Both the position numbers and the translations under genes were made by a program. Shown one piece after another: positions 20,064 through 30,672 of a stretch of DNA of 64,000 nt. Origin of the DNA: Gnetum montanum (Eukaryota; Streptophyta; Gnetopsida; Gnetales; Gnetaceae); the NCBI GenBank assembly GCA_015680685.1, contig MNCI01005181.1, positions 301,474-365,473 on the forward strand, given 5' to 3'. The notes below the pieces were generated by a model. That model had not been told where the DNA came from. It saw only the letters and a list, made by a program, of their open reading frames with translations, and made no database searches. Position 1 is the first letter of the stretch; each line of letters starts with the position of its first letter.

Positions 20064-21680
20064 TAGGAAACTACAAATTTAATGTTGTTAGCAAGAACAC
20101 TTATGAATATAAGGAAAAAATCTTTCCTAAGTATTTAGGTAGTTTATACTAGGAAATGGTGGCAAAGCCAATTGAAGAAAGGATAGACATCATGTCTAAT
20201 TTTTATTGGACAATGGGAGAAAAGCATGTTTCCTATTCAAATCTGATGATTCATCCTTCACCTCCAGTCAGTCCTCTGAAAAGATTTGTTTCATGCCCTC
20301 TATTAGATGTTAATGAGTTGTATGGATGTTTAAATAGTTCTAAGTCTTACCCAGTTGTTTTTGAAATAGAAGAATTGCCTGATGATAGTATAGAAAAATT
20401 GCCAGATTTAAATCTGCCTTTTGAAGTTCAGTCAATCAAAAAGTATGGTGAATCATATATCTACCCTCCAACACCTATTGGGGATTTATATGAGAATGAA
20501 GGACCTGGACCCTTTGACAAAGAAGATCATGAATTGTTGAGGCAAGTTGCTGATGGAACTAAGAAAGTTTATGATGAACATGTAGCTATCACATATGATG
20601 AAGCAACAGAAGCTGGCATCCAAGAAGAAGAAGATAGGAATTTTCGGATGCAATTATTTAATTTGCTGGTTCAAGCAGTTGTGGATAATCAGGATAATTT
20701 TTCCGACATACAACATGATGATGATATGGAAGAATTTGATGATGATTTATTTGATTAAAATCCAAGGATCTTCATGCTCAAGTCCAGTAGTCTTCAAACT
20801 CAAGAGGAGGAGGAAGAAAAGGGAAAGGCGATGTTAGCATATCAGCAAGCTATTTTTCCTTTTTCAGAAGCCCTTCTAAAGAAGAAATCATTTATTTCTA
20901 GTGGTAGTCATAAAGATCTACAGTTTCCAGAAATTGCAAAGGATGCAATCTACAACTTCAACAACACATTCTTAGCCAGAATGTCTACCTCCATCAAGCA
21001 AACTGAGGCATTGCTTGACGTCAAAGGCTAGGGTATTCGACCCATGTTCTTACCAATGTTTACTAATGCTAAAGTTGAAAAATGGAAGACTTAAGGACAT
21101 CAGTATGTGCATCTGGGTCAGCTAGACATCATGGTAAGCCCAAAATTTAATTACAATATTGGTGTTGAGTACGTTGTCACTGTGTTGGACAGTAGAATAA
21201 TCGGAGACAGAATCAACAAAGATCTAACCACTACATGGGAAACTGCCAAGATATGTCAATTTCATGGCAAGCTAGATTCTGATGCGCTCTATACAATTCA
21301 ACCAAATTATCAACTAGCACTCGAAGATGACTACATAAGCAGTGCTCTACTGTTATGCATAGAAATTCATGGAGTTGATCTATTGCAAATTGAAATGGGG
21401 TGTTCAATTTTCAAAAGGAAGTCAACATCTATTGGCTTGTGGAAGATATATTTATGTTCTGGGCTATGTGCAAAGTTTTTTCAAGAATTCAGTGTCTACT
21501 ATAAGATCAAGAGTTCAAGACCATCAAGAAACCCAAGAGATGATGGAGCCAATATCTGCTACAACATTTTGGTCGATCAGCAACCATTACTCTCGAAGTA
21601 TTACTAGTGGTGGTACTACCAACCAAGCTCACGGAAGGTGCCAGTTCAAGCCAAGGTGCCAATTCATCCAACTATGATGT
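20060..21680 (+). pseudogene. Caulimovirid movement protein, copy E
   Basis: 30K-superfamily movement protein, which in plants lines and widens plasmodesmata. An acidic N-terminal region (EEFDDDLFD near 20725-20755) precedes the core: HQYVHLGQLDIMV, then VLDSR (21184-21195) carrying the family's hallmark Asp, and a PNYQLALEDDYI stretch. In-frame stops occur at 20150 (TAG), about 20756 (TAA), 21028 (TAG; copy B has Gln) and 21091 (TAA; copies B and C have Gln). After GVDLL a 71-bp deletion near 21384, relative to copy C, shifts the frame. Confidence 0.8.
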
Positions 21681-22440
21681 CAAGTTCATAATATTTCTAG
21701 GTCAGCCTAGGATTGCCATGATGCAACCCTCATATAAGTAAGCTAGTGATTGAAGAATTTTGCAACGTGGAAGATGGCCTCCCTCAGTGTAATATTGCAC
21801 CACAACTTCACAAGAGGAAGTTTCTCCAAAAAGAGCTAATTGCAGCTATTTGCTAGAACATTTTGTGTCTAGTCCCATAGAACAGCAAGATGTTATCAAA
21901 CAGCTCAATTATTTATGTCATTGGACGTCATATGCTTGACAAAATATCAATCTTTTGAGAGATATAGTTGATCATATTAAAGACGGCATCGACCAACTTG
22001 AAGGACAATGTGCACAGCTCTCCAAGGAAATGACAAAACACTTATAGGCATATGAACAAATTGTTCAAAGCTCTATTGGACAAAAAATAACAAAGTATCA
22101 GCAAGTGATCATGATAGCCCAAAAGCTTCGAGAAATTTATACTCTCAAAAGTCAAATTGTTCTTCCAACACCTCAATCAGTTCAACTAGCTCAATCTCAA
22201 CCATCAACTCCTCCAAAATCATATGAAGAAAAACCTTTGTCAACAAAACAGAAGCCAAAGTTCAAGGATCCAAGAGATCAATTGTTGCTTAAAAAGATTA
22301 AGTGATTACAGATTGCTAACGAAGGAAAGAAGCCTAAAAGTGAAGGTCAAACGTCCCAACAAAAGAAAGATGAAAATGAAGATAATTATCAGCAACGTAT
22401 CATGATGGCTAGAAGAGAGCTAAGAGCCTTATGGTAAAGA
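21681..22440 (+). pseudogene. Caulimovirid coiled-coil region, copy E
   Basis: In the polyprotein frame a SSNYDVK and GQPRIAMMQPSYK stretch leads to LLEHFVSSPIEQQ and a heptad-rich helix (NINLLRDIVDHIKDGIDQLE, CAQLSKEM), then a Pro/Gln/Ser-rich linker (TPQSVQLAQSQPSTPP, about 22160-22215) and a Lys-rich tail. The position between movement protein and capsid matches where caulimovirids carry virion-associated or assembly functions; that role is inferred only. Stops interrupt it (e.g. TAG near 22047). Confidence 0.65.
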
Positions 22441-22572
22441 GATTAGGTAAATCCACCACCCATCTTTTCAACATTTCAACAATGGCATGCAACTTCAATT
22501 CCAATGATCGACATCGATTTCCTGCCTCCAAAAGAATTGCTTCATGCTATCCGTCTATGGATATATCAATTG
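22441..22572 (+). pseudogene. Caulimovirid capsid N-terminus, copy E (truncated)
   Basis: Contains the IDFLPPKELLHAIRLW segment found at the capsid start in copy C. It stops at 22572, where an ATGCAT shared by both partners joins it to the opposite-strand copy B. Confidence 0.7.
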
Positions 22573-22985
22573 CGAACAATGCATTCTTTGATAAGCTTTA
22601 ACAACTCCATGAGGATTCTTGTTGGTGTAGATGACACATCTTCTTCTGGATTGGGTGGTGTCTTCGGGATTATGCATTCATTAGCATACCATGTAAGCTC
22701 TTGATACAAGTTGATGCACTGAAAAGTTGAGCACAACTTGTCTTCCCATGCTTGTGTGTGAAGCAAAGCATTCAAAAATGTCTTGGCATTTTCATTTGAA
22801 AACAGAAGCCTTCAAATAAGGATGAGATTGTCTAATACTTCGATAGTAATCTGATGCTATAGAATTTGAGCTTCTAGAAGACTCCATCGAAGGTTGTTTA
22901 CTATGCAATCAATCCAATCTACCATGTTGATGTAGAAATCAACTATTGGATAATTCTTGGATGAACTCATCATTGAATCTTGAGG
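22573..22985 (-). pseudogene. Caulimovirid polyprotein C-terminal domain, copy B
   Basis: After RNase H the frame goes on for about 130 codons with an FYINM-D-IDCIVNNLRW segment and a WEDKLCSTFQCINLYQELTW block (22640-22740). The same domain occurs in copy D. I do not recognise it; no known transactivator motif is visible. The open frame 22566-22775 holds its end. Confidence 0.6.
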
Positions 22986-23525
22986 AAATAGATTGGCAAT
23001 CTATCTACACCATCTTACTCTTTCTTCAAGTGTTTGAATTGGCCATGCGATCCATTCTTTGGTATCCTGCCATTAATTTTGAGAGCTACTACTAGAAGCT
23101 AGATGGAGCATGTTGATCTATGATTTGACATCCCTGGTTACAGCATTTGGCAGACTATTTGTGATTCCAGGAATGCGTTTGATTGAGAACTAGTACTAGG
23201 CAAGCAAGAATTCCCACGAGGAAAATCTTTGGAGCTTAGGAGAAGGCATGATTCATCTTTTTAACAATGCTGCCAAATTTGTAGAATCAGTTCTTAAAAT
23301 AAATGGTTCCATGATTAAATGAATGTGAAACTTTTCTAATCCACAAATTGCTACCAAAATCTCCTTTTTAGTTGGCCAGTAATTAAGCTCATGCTTCTGA
23401 AAAATTCCTAATGCATATGCACAAACCTCTTCTAATTCCCTGGAATTGCTTATTCAAAGAAGAATGGCTACCCAAGCATCATAGCTTACATCCATGTTGA
23501 GGATGAATGGTCCTTGCAGGATAGG
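22986..23525 (-). pseudogene. Caulimovirid RNase H, copy B
   Basis: The four acidic active-site positions can be found: Asp in LNMDVSYDAW (around 23490), Glu in the NYW-x-x-KEI block, Asp in ILRTDS (about 23310) and the last as an altered N in PNAVTRD, where copy D has TDALTRE. So the fourth is changed here. Several stops follow (TAG and TAA). Confidence 0.7.
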
Positions 23526-24677
23526 ATGTAATGAAGGCTGTGATCTGCACTCATTCTTTAGCCATTGAACTTGTTTTTTTGCTTCAACTGTCCATTGAAA
23601 GGGTTGTTGATTCTTGCACCATCGAATCTCCTTTGTTTTATTAGACAACTTATCAATATGTTTTGAGACATAATTGACACACCCTAAAAATCTCAAACTC
23701 TGGTCTTTGTTGCTTAGTTGGTCTGCGAACTGAGCTATCTTCTCTAAGACATGTGGTTGCATGAAAATCTTAACTTCTCTCATCTAAACACCAAGAAATT
23801 CAATAGCTAATTTTCCCACCTGAAACTTCTTTGCATCTTTTGACAAACCAATGCCATGTTGCTCATAGAGGTTAGCAAACACTTGGAGATGTTTAGAGTG
23901 CTGTTTGGCTGAATCTGAATAAACTAGGAAATCATCAATGTAGTTGGCGATGAACGCTTGATGTTGATTAAAAATGGAATCCATCCTTCTCTAAAACTGT
24001 GTAGGACCATTCTTTAATCCAAATGGCATGACAGTCCATTCAAATAATCATTGTGGGATTGAGAATGTTGTTGTGTGAATGTCTTCTTGGCTGATCTTGA
24101 TTTGGTGATAGCCACTTTTGCAATCAAACTTGCTAAAAATTCTTTTGGCTGTGACCTTCTAAATTAAACTCTCCTTGTTTGGTAGAGGCAACTTTACTTC
24201 AATGGTTACTGCATTTAATGGAACATAGTTGATCACTATTTGGGCTTTTCCATGCTTTATCTCAGCATGATTTCTGATGATAAAATTGGCACTTGCATAA
24301 TTGAACTGTGATGGTCTGATTAATCCTTTTACTAAAAATTCTACTATTTGCTTCTGCATCTCTTCTGCATCCTCTTGATTGATGACGATCATCTTGGACT
24401 GAACTGGAATGTTGTGCACCATTGAGATGTGTGCTTCCGGACTATCTTTATTCCAAAATTCTAAGGGATGGTCACAACAACATTTTTGCAGGGCTTTATA
24501 GCACTTGCTTACCTCTCTTTCATCTTCATCATTTAGATCAATTTGAGCTTGCTTTAGCTGTTGCACCTTGGCATATTTCTGTTTAGCCAAATCCTCTAAT
24601 TCATACTATGTCAAGACTTGCTTCAATGATGGATTATTTTTATTGAAAGAGTTTCTGGTCTGCTCATGCTTATTCCT
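23526..24677 (-). pseudogene. Caulimovirid reverse transcriptase, copy B
   Basis: From 24590 down: QIDLNDEDEREVSKCYKAL, then a DHPLEFW block, MIVINQEDAEEMQKQI, VINYVPLN, KFDCKSGYHQIKI, MPFGLKNGP and YIDDFLVYS (YIDD at 23931-23942), then FLG and the tether SLRFLGCVNYVSKHIDK (about 23690). The finger and palm blocks are in the usual order. Stops at 24158, about 24048 and 23985 split it. The helical N-terminal extension (KQKYAKVQQLKQAQ) is present in all copies. Confidence 0.85.
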
Positions 24678-25150
24678 TTATAGTTGTGCAGGAATTCTGC
24701 TCAGAATAATCTTTGGTTGAATATGAGGCTTTGGAGATGAACACACAATCATTTCTACCCCCACTGTGTATGGACCAATGTTGTCCATGAAATGAGCGCC
24801 TAGACCAATGTCAAATCCACTATCTGAAATTTGCACAAAATTTGTACTAACGATATATTCATCATTCAATGAGACTGGCACTTCAGAAGCAAAATGCGTT
24901 AACTGCCTGATTCCATTCATTGTATCCAACATTACTGGCTTGTAAGTAACCCAATTTTCTAAAACATCCTTGTGACAGAAATTAAGGGTTGCACCTATGT
25001 CTATGAATGCTTGATATTTGTGCCATTTTTCTTTTCCATCTATGGCTATTTTAATTGGAATTAATAACACACTATGCAATGAAAACAAATGCTTAATTTG
25101 ATGCTGCACTTTTGGATCTACCTTGGAGTGTTGCAACACTGCCATCTTGA
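24678..25150 (-). pseudogene. Caulimovirid aspartic protease, copy B
   Basis: An uninterrupted 155-codon frame and the best preserved protease of the window. The motif at 24990-25001 reads FIDIGATLNF, with Ile where the family has Thr or Ser. Further blocks are VPVSLNDEYIV, GFDIGLGAHFMDNIGPY and MIVCSSP. The Ile is shared with copies A and D. Confidence 0.8.
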
Positions 25151-26335
25151 CTTCAGTGGAGATTGGAAATCACTTTTGGTAAGGAGTAATTAAAAAATTT
25201 GGTACCTTCTGCATGACCTTTCCTGGAGGATCTTCATCTGAACTTTCTTCATAATGCACCCTTGGTAATGTCTCTCTACATCCTAATGTAGACAAGATGT
25301 TGGAATCCTGATCTCCAAACAATTCTTCTATTTGTGCTAGAGGCTTTTCTTCATGACTGGAACTGGACCATCGTTCTTCTTCATCCAACCATTGTTGCAG
25401 TTCTGCTAAATCTTCTAAGGAAATGTCTGTAAACCATTCCATGTCATTTATGTCATCCATTGGTTACATCATGTTACTTCAGAATTGCTATTGAGTGTCT
25501 TCTTCTTCACAACTAGAACTGGATTTTGATTGTTCAGTGTGCTCTTCATCAGAAAGAAATTGAATAGCATACACTTGCTCAGTAGCACTTTCCACTTCTG
25601 GGTCTTCCACTGGTTCCCAATCTTCATCATAGGCTTCAAAAAATGCTTTGACATGCGCATCACCTTTGCATTGTGGACATTCATGAGCATAATGTCCTTG
25701 ATTCTTGCATGAGTAATAGGTAATCTTCTTTCTTAACACTGGACCTTTTCTTCTCTTCACAAAGAATCTCTTGCACAATGGGTTAAATGTGGGATGCCAT
25801 TTGCGTCTGAAAAAGCTTTACTTGGTAGGCTTCCGGAAATGTCTTCTTTGCTACTTCTGAGGTCTTTAATGAGAAGCTCTTGGAGGTGTTCCAAACACAT
25901 GACACCATCAAGATTTGCACATACTTCGGCTGATGATAGAAGGGACTGCAGGTTGATGTTGTAGCAGGAAAACTGTAATTCCTGTCTAACCATGTGAACA
26001 ATATCTACAAAATATGTTAGTGACAGATCTACATTCTTTTCTAGAGCTATGTAGAGTACCATTTGCCCTAATTTGGCTGGTAGACCTCCCAAATACAGAT
26101 AAGGAATCATCTGGTCTCGATGCAATGCTAGGCGATAAACTTCATTTGCATATTCCACAAAAAACTGTTCAAAGTACCTTAAATCATGTATCTTTCTCTA
26201 ACTAAGAAAAAACTTATCTTTCAATCTTAAATTGGCAAAAAAATCTACTGTAAATTCTATAACCAAAGCTACAAACACACCTTGTAAGCCTATCTAAATT
26301 ATCTATTCTTGCTGCTCTTTAGTTGAACTTTCCCA
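25151..26335 (-). pseudogene. Caulimovirid capsid protein, copy B
   Basis: Starts directly at the WWESLTQEQQ-like block because the coiled-coil region is deleted. It continues with LRLKDKLLL, YANEVYRLAL, YLGGLPAKLGQMV, a basic FVKRRKGP and a zinc knuckle (about 25674-25720) reading CKNQGHYAHEC, in the Caulimoviridae -GHYA-ECP style. The first Cys of the CCHC finger is Tyr. An acidic tail with SSSSCEEEDTQ and EELFGDQDS (to 25160) follows, as in many caulimovirid capsids. Confidence 0.8.
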
Positions 26336-27338
26336 CCAACTCACACCTTGGCTTGAATTGGCACCTTCCGTGAGCTTGGGTGGTAGTAACACCACTGGTA
26401 ATGCTTCCAAAGTAATGGTCACTGATCAACCAAACTGTTATAGTAGATATTGGCTCCATCATCTCTTGGGTTTCTTGATGGTCTTGAACTCCTGATCTTG
26501 TACCAGATACTGAATTCTTTGAAAAATTTGCACATAGCCCAGAACGTGAATAGATCTTCCACAAGCCAATAGATGTTGACTTCCTTTTGGAAATTGAACA
26601 TCCCATTTCAATTTTTGATTCATTAAAATTGAAAAGTACCTCTTACTACAATTGCTGCATAAACTGATCCTAGCAATAGATCAACTCCATGAATTTCTAT
26701 GCACAACAATAAAGCACTGGTTATGTATTTATCTTTGAGTGCTAGCTGATAATTTGGTTGAACTATACAGAGTGCATCAGAATCTAGCTTGCCATGAAAT
26801 TGACATATCTTGGTAGTTTCCCATGCAGTGCTTGGATCTTTGTTGATTCCATCTCTGATCACTCTACTGTCCAACACAGTGATAACGTACTTAGCACCAA
26901 TATTGTAATTAAATTTTGGGCTTACCATGATGTCTAGCTGACCTAGATGCACATACTGATGTCCTTGAGTCTTCAATTTTTCAACTTTAGCATCAATAAA
27001 CATTGGTAAGAACACGGGTCGAATACCCTGGCCTTTGATGTCAAGCAATGCCTCAGTTTGCTTAATGGAGGTAGACATTCTGGCTAAGAATGTGTTGTTA
27101 AAGTTGTAGATCGCATCCTTCGCAATTTCTAGAAACTACAAATATTTATGACTACCACTAGAAACAAATGATTTCTTCTTTATAAGGGCTTCTAAAAATG
27201 GCAAAATAGCTTGCTGATCTGCTAACATCGCCTTTCCCTTTTCTTCCTCCTCCTGAATTTGAAGACTACTGGACCTGAGCATGAAGATTCTTGGATTTGC
27301 ATCAAAAAAATCATCATCAAATTCTTCCATAAAATCCA
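26336..27338 (-). pseudogene. Caulimovirid movement protein, copy B (N-terminally cut)
   Basis: Open as one frame over 26623-27078 and further upstream: EEFDDDFFDANPRIFM, STSIKQTEALL, HQYVHLGQLDIMV, VLDSR (near 26863-26877), YQLALKDKYI, HGVDLLLGSVYA. Gln codons that are stops in copy E are intact here. The C-terminal part continues in another frame after an indel near 26620. The first part before EEFDDD is absent. Confidence 0.8.
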
Positions 27339-27847
27339 TAAAGTTAAATCCTTTCAATGAACTTTGATAGCTACAGAAATCAAATACTATTAAAAGAATC
27401 AATCCACCATAATCAACTTCTAGCCAAGTGTAACTACTAATGAGACAAGTTACCTAAAAGCTATAAGTTACACATTACACACTAATCTGTGATTTTGTTA
27501 TGATTATAGAGGGAAGTGTGGATTGGAAGTGGGACTATCTTCACCAAGGAATAAGCAACAACATCATGCAATAAGGCTCCTTCATGATCATTGAATCTTC
27601 TCCCTTGTTCTTCAGCTACTAGATGAGTTGGATGTTAGTTTTGGTCAAGGTGTTCAATCCTATTGTCATGAATTCAAAATTTTGTAAAAGACTGTAAATC
27701 CATACACTTGAGCACTTAGAATCTATCTATTTCATGTAAGTTAGTTTGCATGTCAGTCAATAATCCCATACCTTCTCAAAATTTTGTAAGGGACTTGTTC
27801 CTCCTTTTGTTCACTCAAAGAAAAGTTTTCATTCAGTGATGGATGTA
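27339..27847 (+). other. 3' untranslated region of a Gypsy element, cut by the viral block
   Basis: No gene. It resembles 11790-11990 (shared AGTTACACATTA block) and 46950-47069 (CAATAATCCCATACCTTC), both 3' regions of related elements. It leads directly into the LTR at 27848. Confidence 0.5.
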
Positions 27848-28735
27848 TGATGAAGTGTATATTATCTTACTCTAATATCAAATATTTGATATCAAAGTTG
27901 TAATATTGGATACTTGATATTTGGGACCAAGAAGTAATGTTGGATATCTGATATAATAGGATATGTGCCAGCCTATAAATATAACACTTGGGCACATGGT
28001 TTGGAAGTCTATTGTCATAGTGTAGCAAAGCTCTTGTAGTTTTTCTTCCCCAAAGTTAGAATATTTTCTAGAGTTCCTACAATAGGAGTCATTGAGTGTA
28101 TGGATCTTTATTCAAGCTCTATTATACTTGAGCATGATATTTTGTGCAATAATAAAGATGATCTTTCTGATAAACCTTGCAACACTTTAGCTAGATTAAA
28201 TATTTTTTTCATACATTCAATGTTTTATGCAATTTCCTTTGATGCTTTAAGTAATTAAGCTAAATTAAGCTAGATTAAATAGTAATTAATTAAGCACATA
28301 GGTACGACCACTTCAAGCATGTCCATGACATTGGGTAGTCCCAATAACTTTTAATGTTTGGTAACCCAGCAACGTTATATGTGTTTAGGATGTGTATAGA
28401 AAGTGGAACTAGATGCTTATGTTAGAATTAGTTAGACATTGGTTAGTTAGTTAGATTAAATTAGCAATTAAATTACTTCATTCCTTTCATCCTTTATTTT
28501 AAGCACCCAAAACATAAAACATAAAAATAATAAAAATCATATGCCTCGATTACACTTAACCATACCTTTGCATCTCACAAGTGTAATTGGGAAAATAATG
28601 AATGATTGTTAGGGCAAAGTTCAATTCCTAGAGGCTAGTGTACCGAAAGATAAAGGATCCACAGAATTCGATCGAATCACACATGAACGCTTAGTGATTC
28701 ATATGGTTGAGTGTAGGGGTATTCGCTGCTCATCA
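27848..28735 (+). mobile_element. Gypsy LTR (3' LTR of a truncated element)
   Basis: Starts TGATGAAGTG and ends GCTGCTCATCA, like the other family members. TATA element GCCTATAAATATAAC is near 27974; the R block has AATAAAGATG (about 28150). U3 has GATATC/ATCAAATATTTGAT palindromes rather than the Cys-rich-looking text of the 3069 type. No duplication matches its right flank (CCTAT), and its own 5' half is missing. Confidence 0.75.
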
Positions 28736-30530
28736 CCTATCTAGAAAAACACACATGTAGTATCGTCATATTAGGAAAATAATACTATATTATACAAAAC
28801 CAGAAGTTATGATTAAATATATAGTGAGGTAAGATGGACTATAGAAAGCATTGCTGAAATTGAGATGTGATGTATCCTACCATAAGCATAATGAATCCTT
28901 GTGTGTTATTGATGGTTAAAGTAATCATTAGCCCTTCTTTCCAAGATTCAAACTGAGTCTAGACCACATTCAAGTGACATCACATTGTTTCATCTTTTTG
29001 TATTTACAACCATAAGACTACCATTGTTGTAAGGAGTATTACCACTTTGTGTATTATCCAAAGGAGGAGTTTATTCATTGCACTTTTTATTTTTTAGATT
29101 CCTAAGAAGCCACCTACCTTCAGGCATGGGTAACATGTCATTTCAATGGGGCCCCTAGAAATTTATTCTTAGGCATTTATTTTATTTTTTAACTATATCA
29201 ACCTTACCAGAGAACTACCTTCAAGCATGGGTAACATATCTTTCTAGTGACATAGTAAGGTAGCACTTATTGTACTCTTACTCCCATTTTTTATTATATC
29301 TCCAAGGATATAATACACCTTAAGCAACAAGATAAAACTCATAGTAGTAATCCAAGAGAATCCACAAATCTTCTTGATGTCACACCCTTTTCATTCCCAC
29401 TAGGTTCTTCACTTTTTGATCTAGGTATAATGATCACAACTTTATTCCTAGTTTTATGATGGAAAGAATATCATTATGGCCATGGTAAGACCCTCTTATT
29501 AATGGAATGGATGTATGTATGTTGTGGTCTCACTATATAGATAATTAGTCCCTTATGATTGATAATATAGAGAAATCTTCATCTTATTGGGACTACATCT
29601 TACCTTATTCGATGTGTTTTATTGGAAATTGGAAGAAATATGTACAAGAATAATAGAAAAGTATATAAAAAATTGTAAAAGATATCAATAATTACAAAGA
29701 TAGTAAGAATGAAAGAAGATGAAAAGAATGAAAATTGTTAAAAGAATGAAAAATAATCAAAGAATATAAAAATGTTAAAGAATTAAGAAATTATTAAGAA
29801 ATTGAAAAGTAAAAAGGAATGGAAAATTGTATTAAGAAATGTGAAAAGGTATATCAAAAAATTATAAATTAAAAAGAATTTAAGAAAAAAAGTTAAAAAA
29901 ACATGTATAAATTCTTGCATCAAGATAAGGCATCTCCCCCACAACTAAACTCATGGGAAAGTGTTTGAAAAATGCACCCTAGTTCCCCTAGATTATACAC
30001 TTGAGGTTTCATACTTACCATCCTTAGTGATTTAGTTTTTCTATTATCATCCCATATAACTATGATGGTAATTGAATTTTTATCATTTAAGTCCCTAGTT
30101 CTTCTTTCTGTTGATGTATGATTATGGTCTAGTATTTCCATTTCTAGGTTCTTAATTAGGGTCATTTTCTTAGAATGGGAATTAATAAGTGGTTTAGATT
30201 ATTCCATGCACATTTTGGATAATTGAAAGCTCTCAGTTGCGCCCATTGGATGTCTTTTAATTTAGTGGCCCCTGCTCTGTCTTGTGCACACATTTGTTTT
30301 TCACATTTGTTGTGGAATAGTGTAATGATGGTGTTGCCATTCTCAAAGGTTGGTCCACAACTACATCCTTCTTTTTTAGCAGTAATTCATGTAATTTCTT
30401 ATCTTTCCACAATGATAGGTTCATCTATTATGTTTTACACGAAAGTGGTAATGGGTGTTGGCCCTTGCGTAGGATTGGAAGACATTATTTGTGTGAGGAA
30501 GGGTGTTGCACCTGCCTAGCCTTTTGTTGG
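28736..30530 (-). pseudogene. Athila-like fragment (protease tail and AT-rich spacer)
   Basis: Paralogue of 59690-61470 in the same orientation. The minus frame begins near 30510 with a protease-tail CSCGPTFENGN block matching CNCGLQVQNVN at 61.4 kb. It continues through the frame 29920-30165 (ending HEFSCGGDALS) into A/T-rich spacer with repeated GGTAACATGTC motifs. No RT, RNase H or integrase follows in either paralogue. Confidence 0.5.
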
Positions 30531-30537
30531 TTTAAAG

Positions 30538-30672
30538 TTTAGGGATTAGGGTTTGGGGTTCTTATGGTTTAGGGTTTGGGGTTCTTATGGTTTAGGGTTT
30601 AGGGTTTAGGGTTTAGGGTTCAGTGTTTAGGGTTTAGGGTTCTTATGGTTTAGGGTTTAGGGTTTAGGGTTT
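30538..30672 (+). repeat. Interstitial telomeric repeat (TTTAGGG)n
   Basis: About 135 bp of Arabidopsis-type plant telomere units TTTAGGG with variants (TTTGGGG, ATTAGGG) and three inserted TTCTTATGG words. The G-rich strand is the plus strand. The tract runs directly into the 5' edge of viral copy C. Confidence 0.9.

Larger units (their letters stand above)
19886..22572 (+). mobile_element. Endogenous caulimovirid copy E (plus strand, 5' half)
   Basis: This copy begins at a Met-tRNA primer site and runs through a leader ORF, the movement protein and the coiled-coil region into the first residues of the capsid, where it is joined tail-to-tail with copy B. It is the only copy in the window that retains the region 5' of the movement protein. 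Broken by several stops, a 71-bp deletion and frameshifts. Confidence 0.8.
22573..27338 (-). mobile_element. Endogenous caulimovirid copy B (minus strand)
   Basis: Runs from the C-terminal domain (low coordinates) to the N-terminal third of the movement protein (27338), lacking only the coiled-coil region. It is tail-to-tail with copy E. Beyond 27338 the match to copies C and E ends abruptly inside the acidic segment. Confidence 0.85.
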
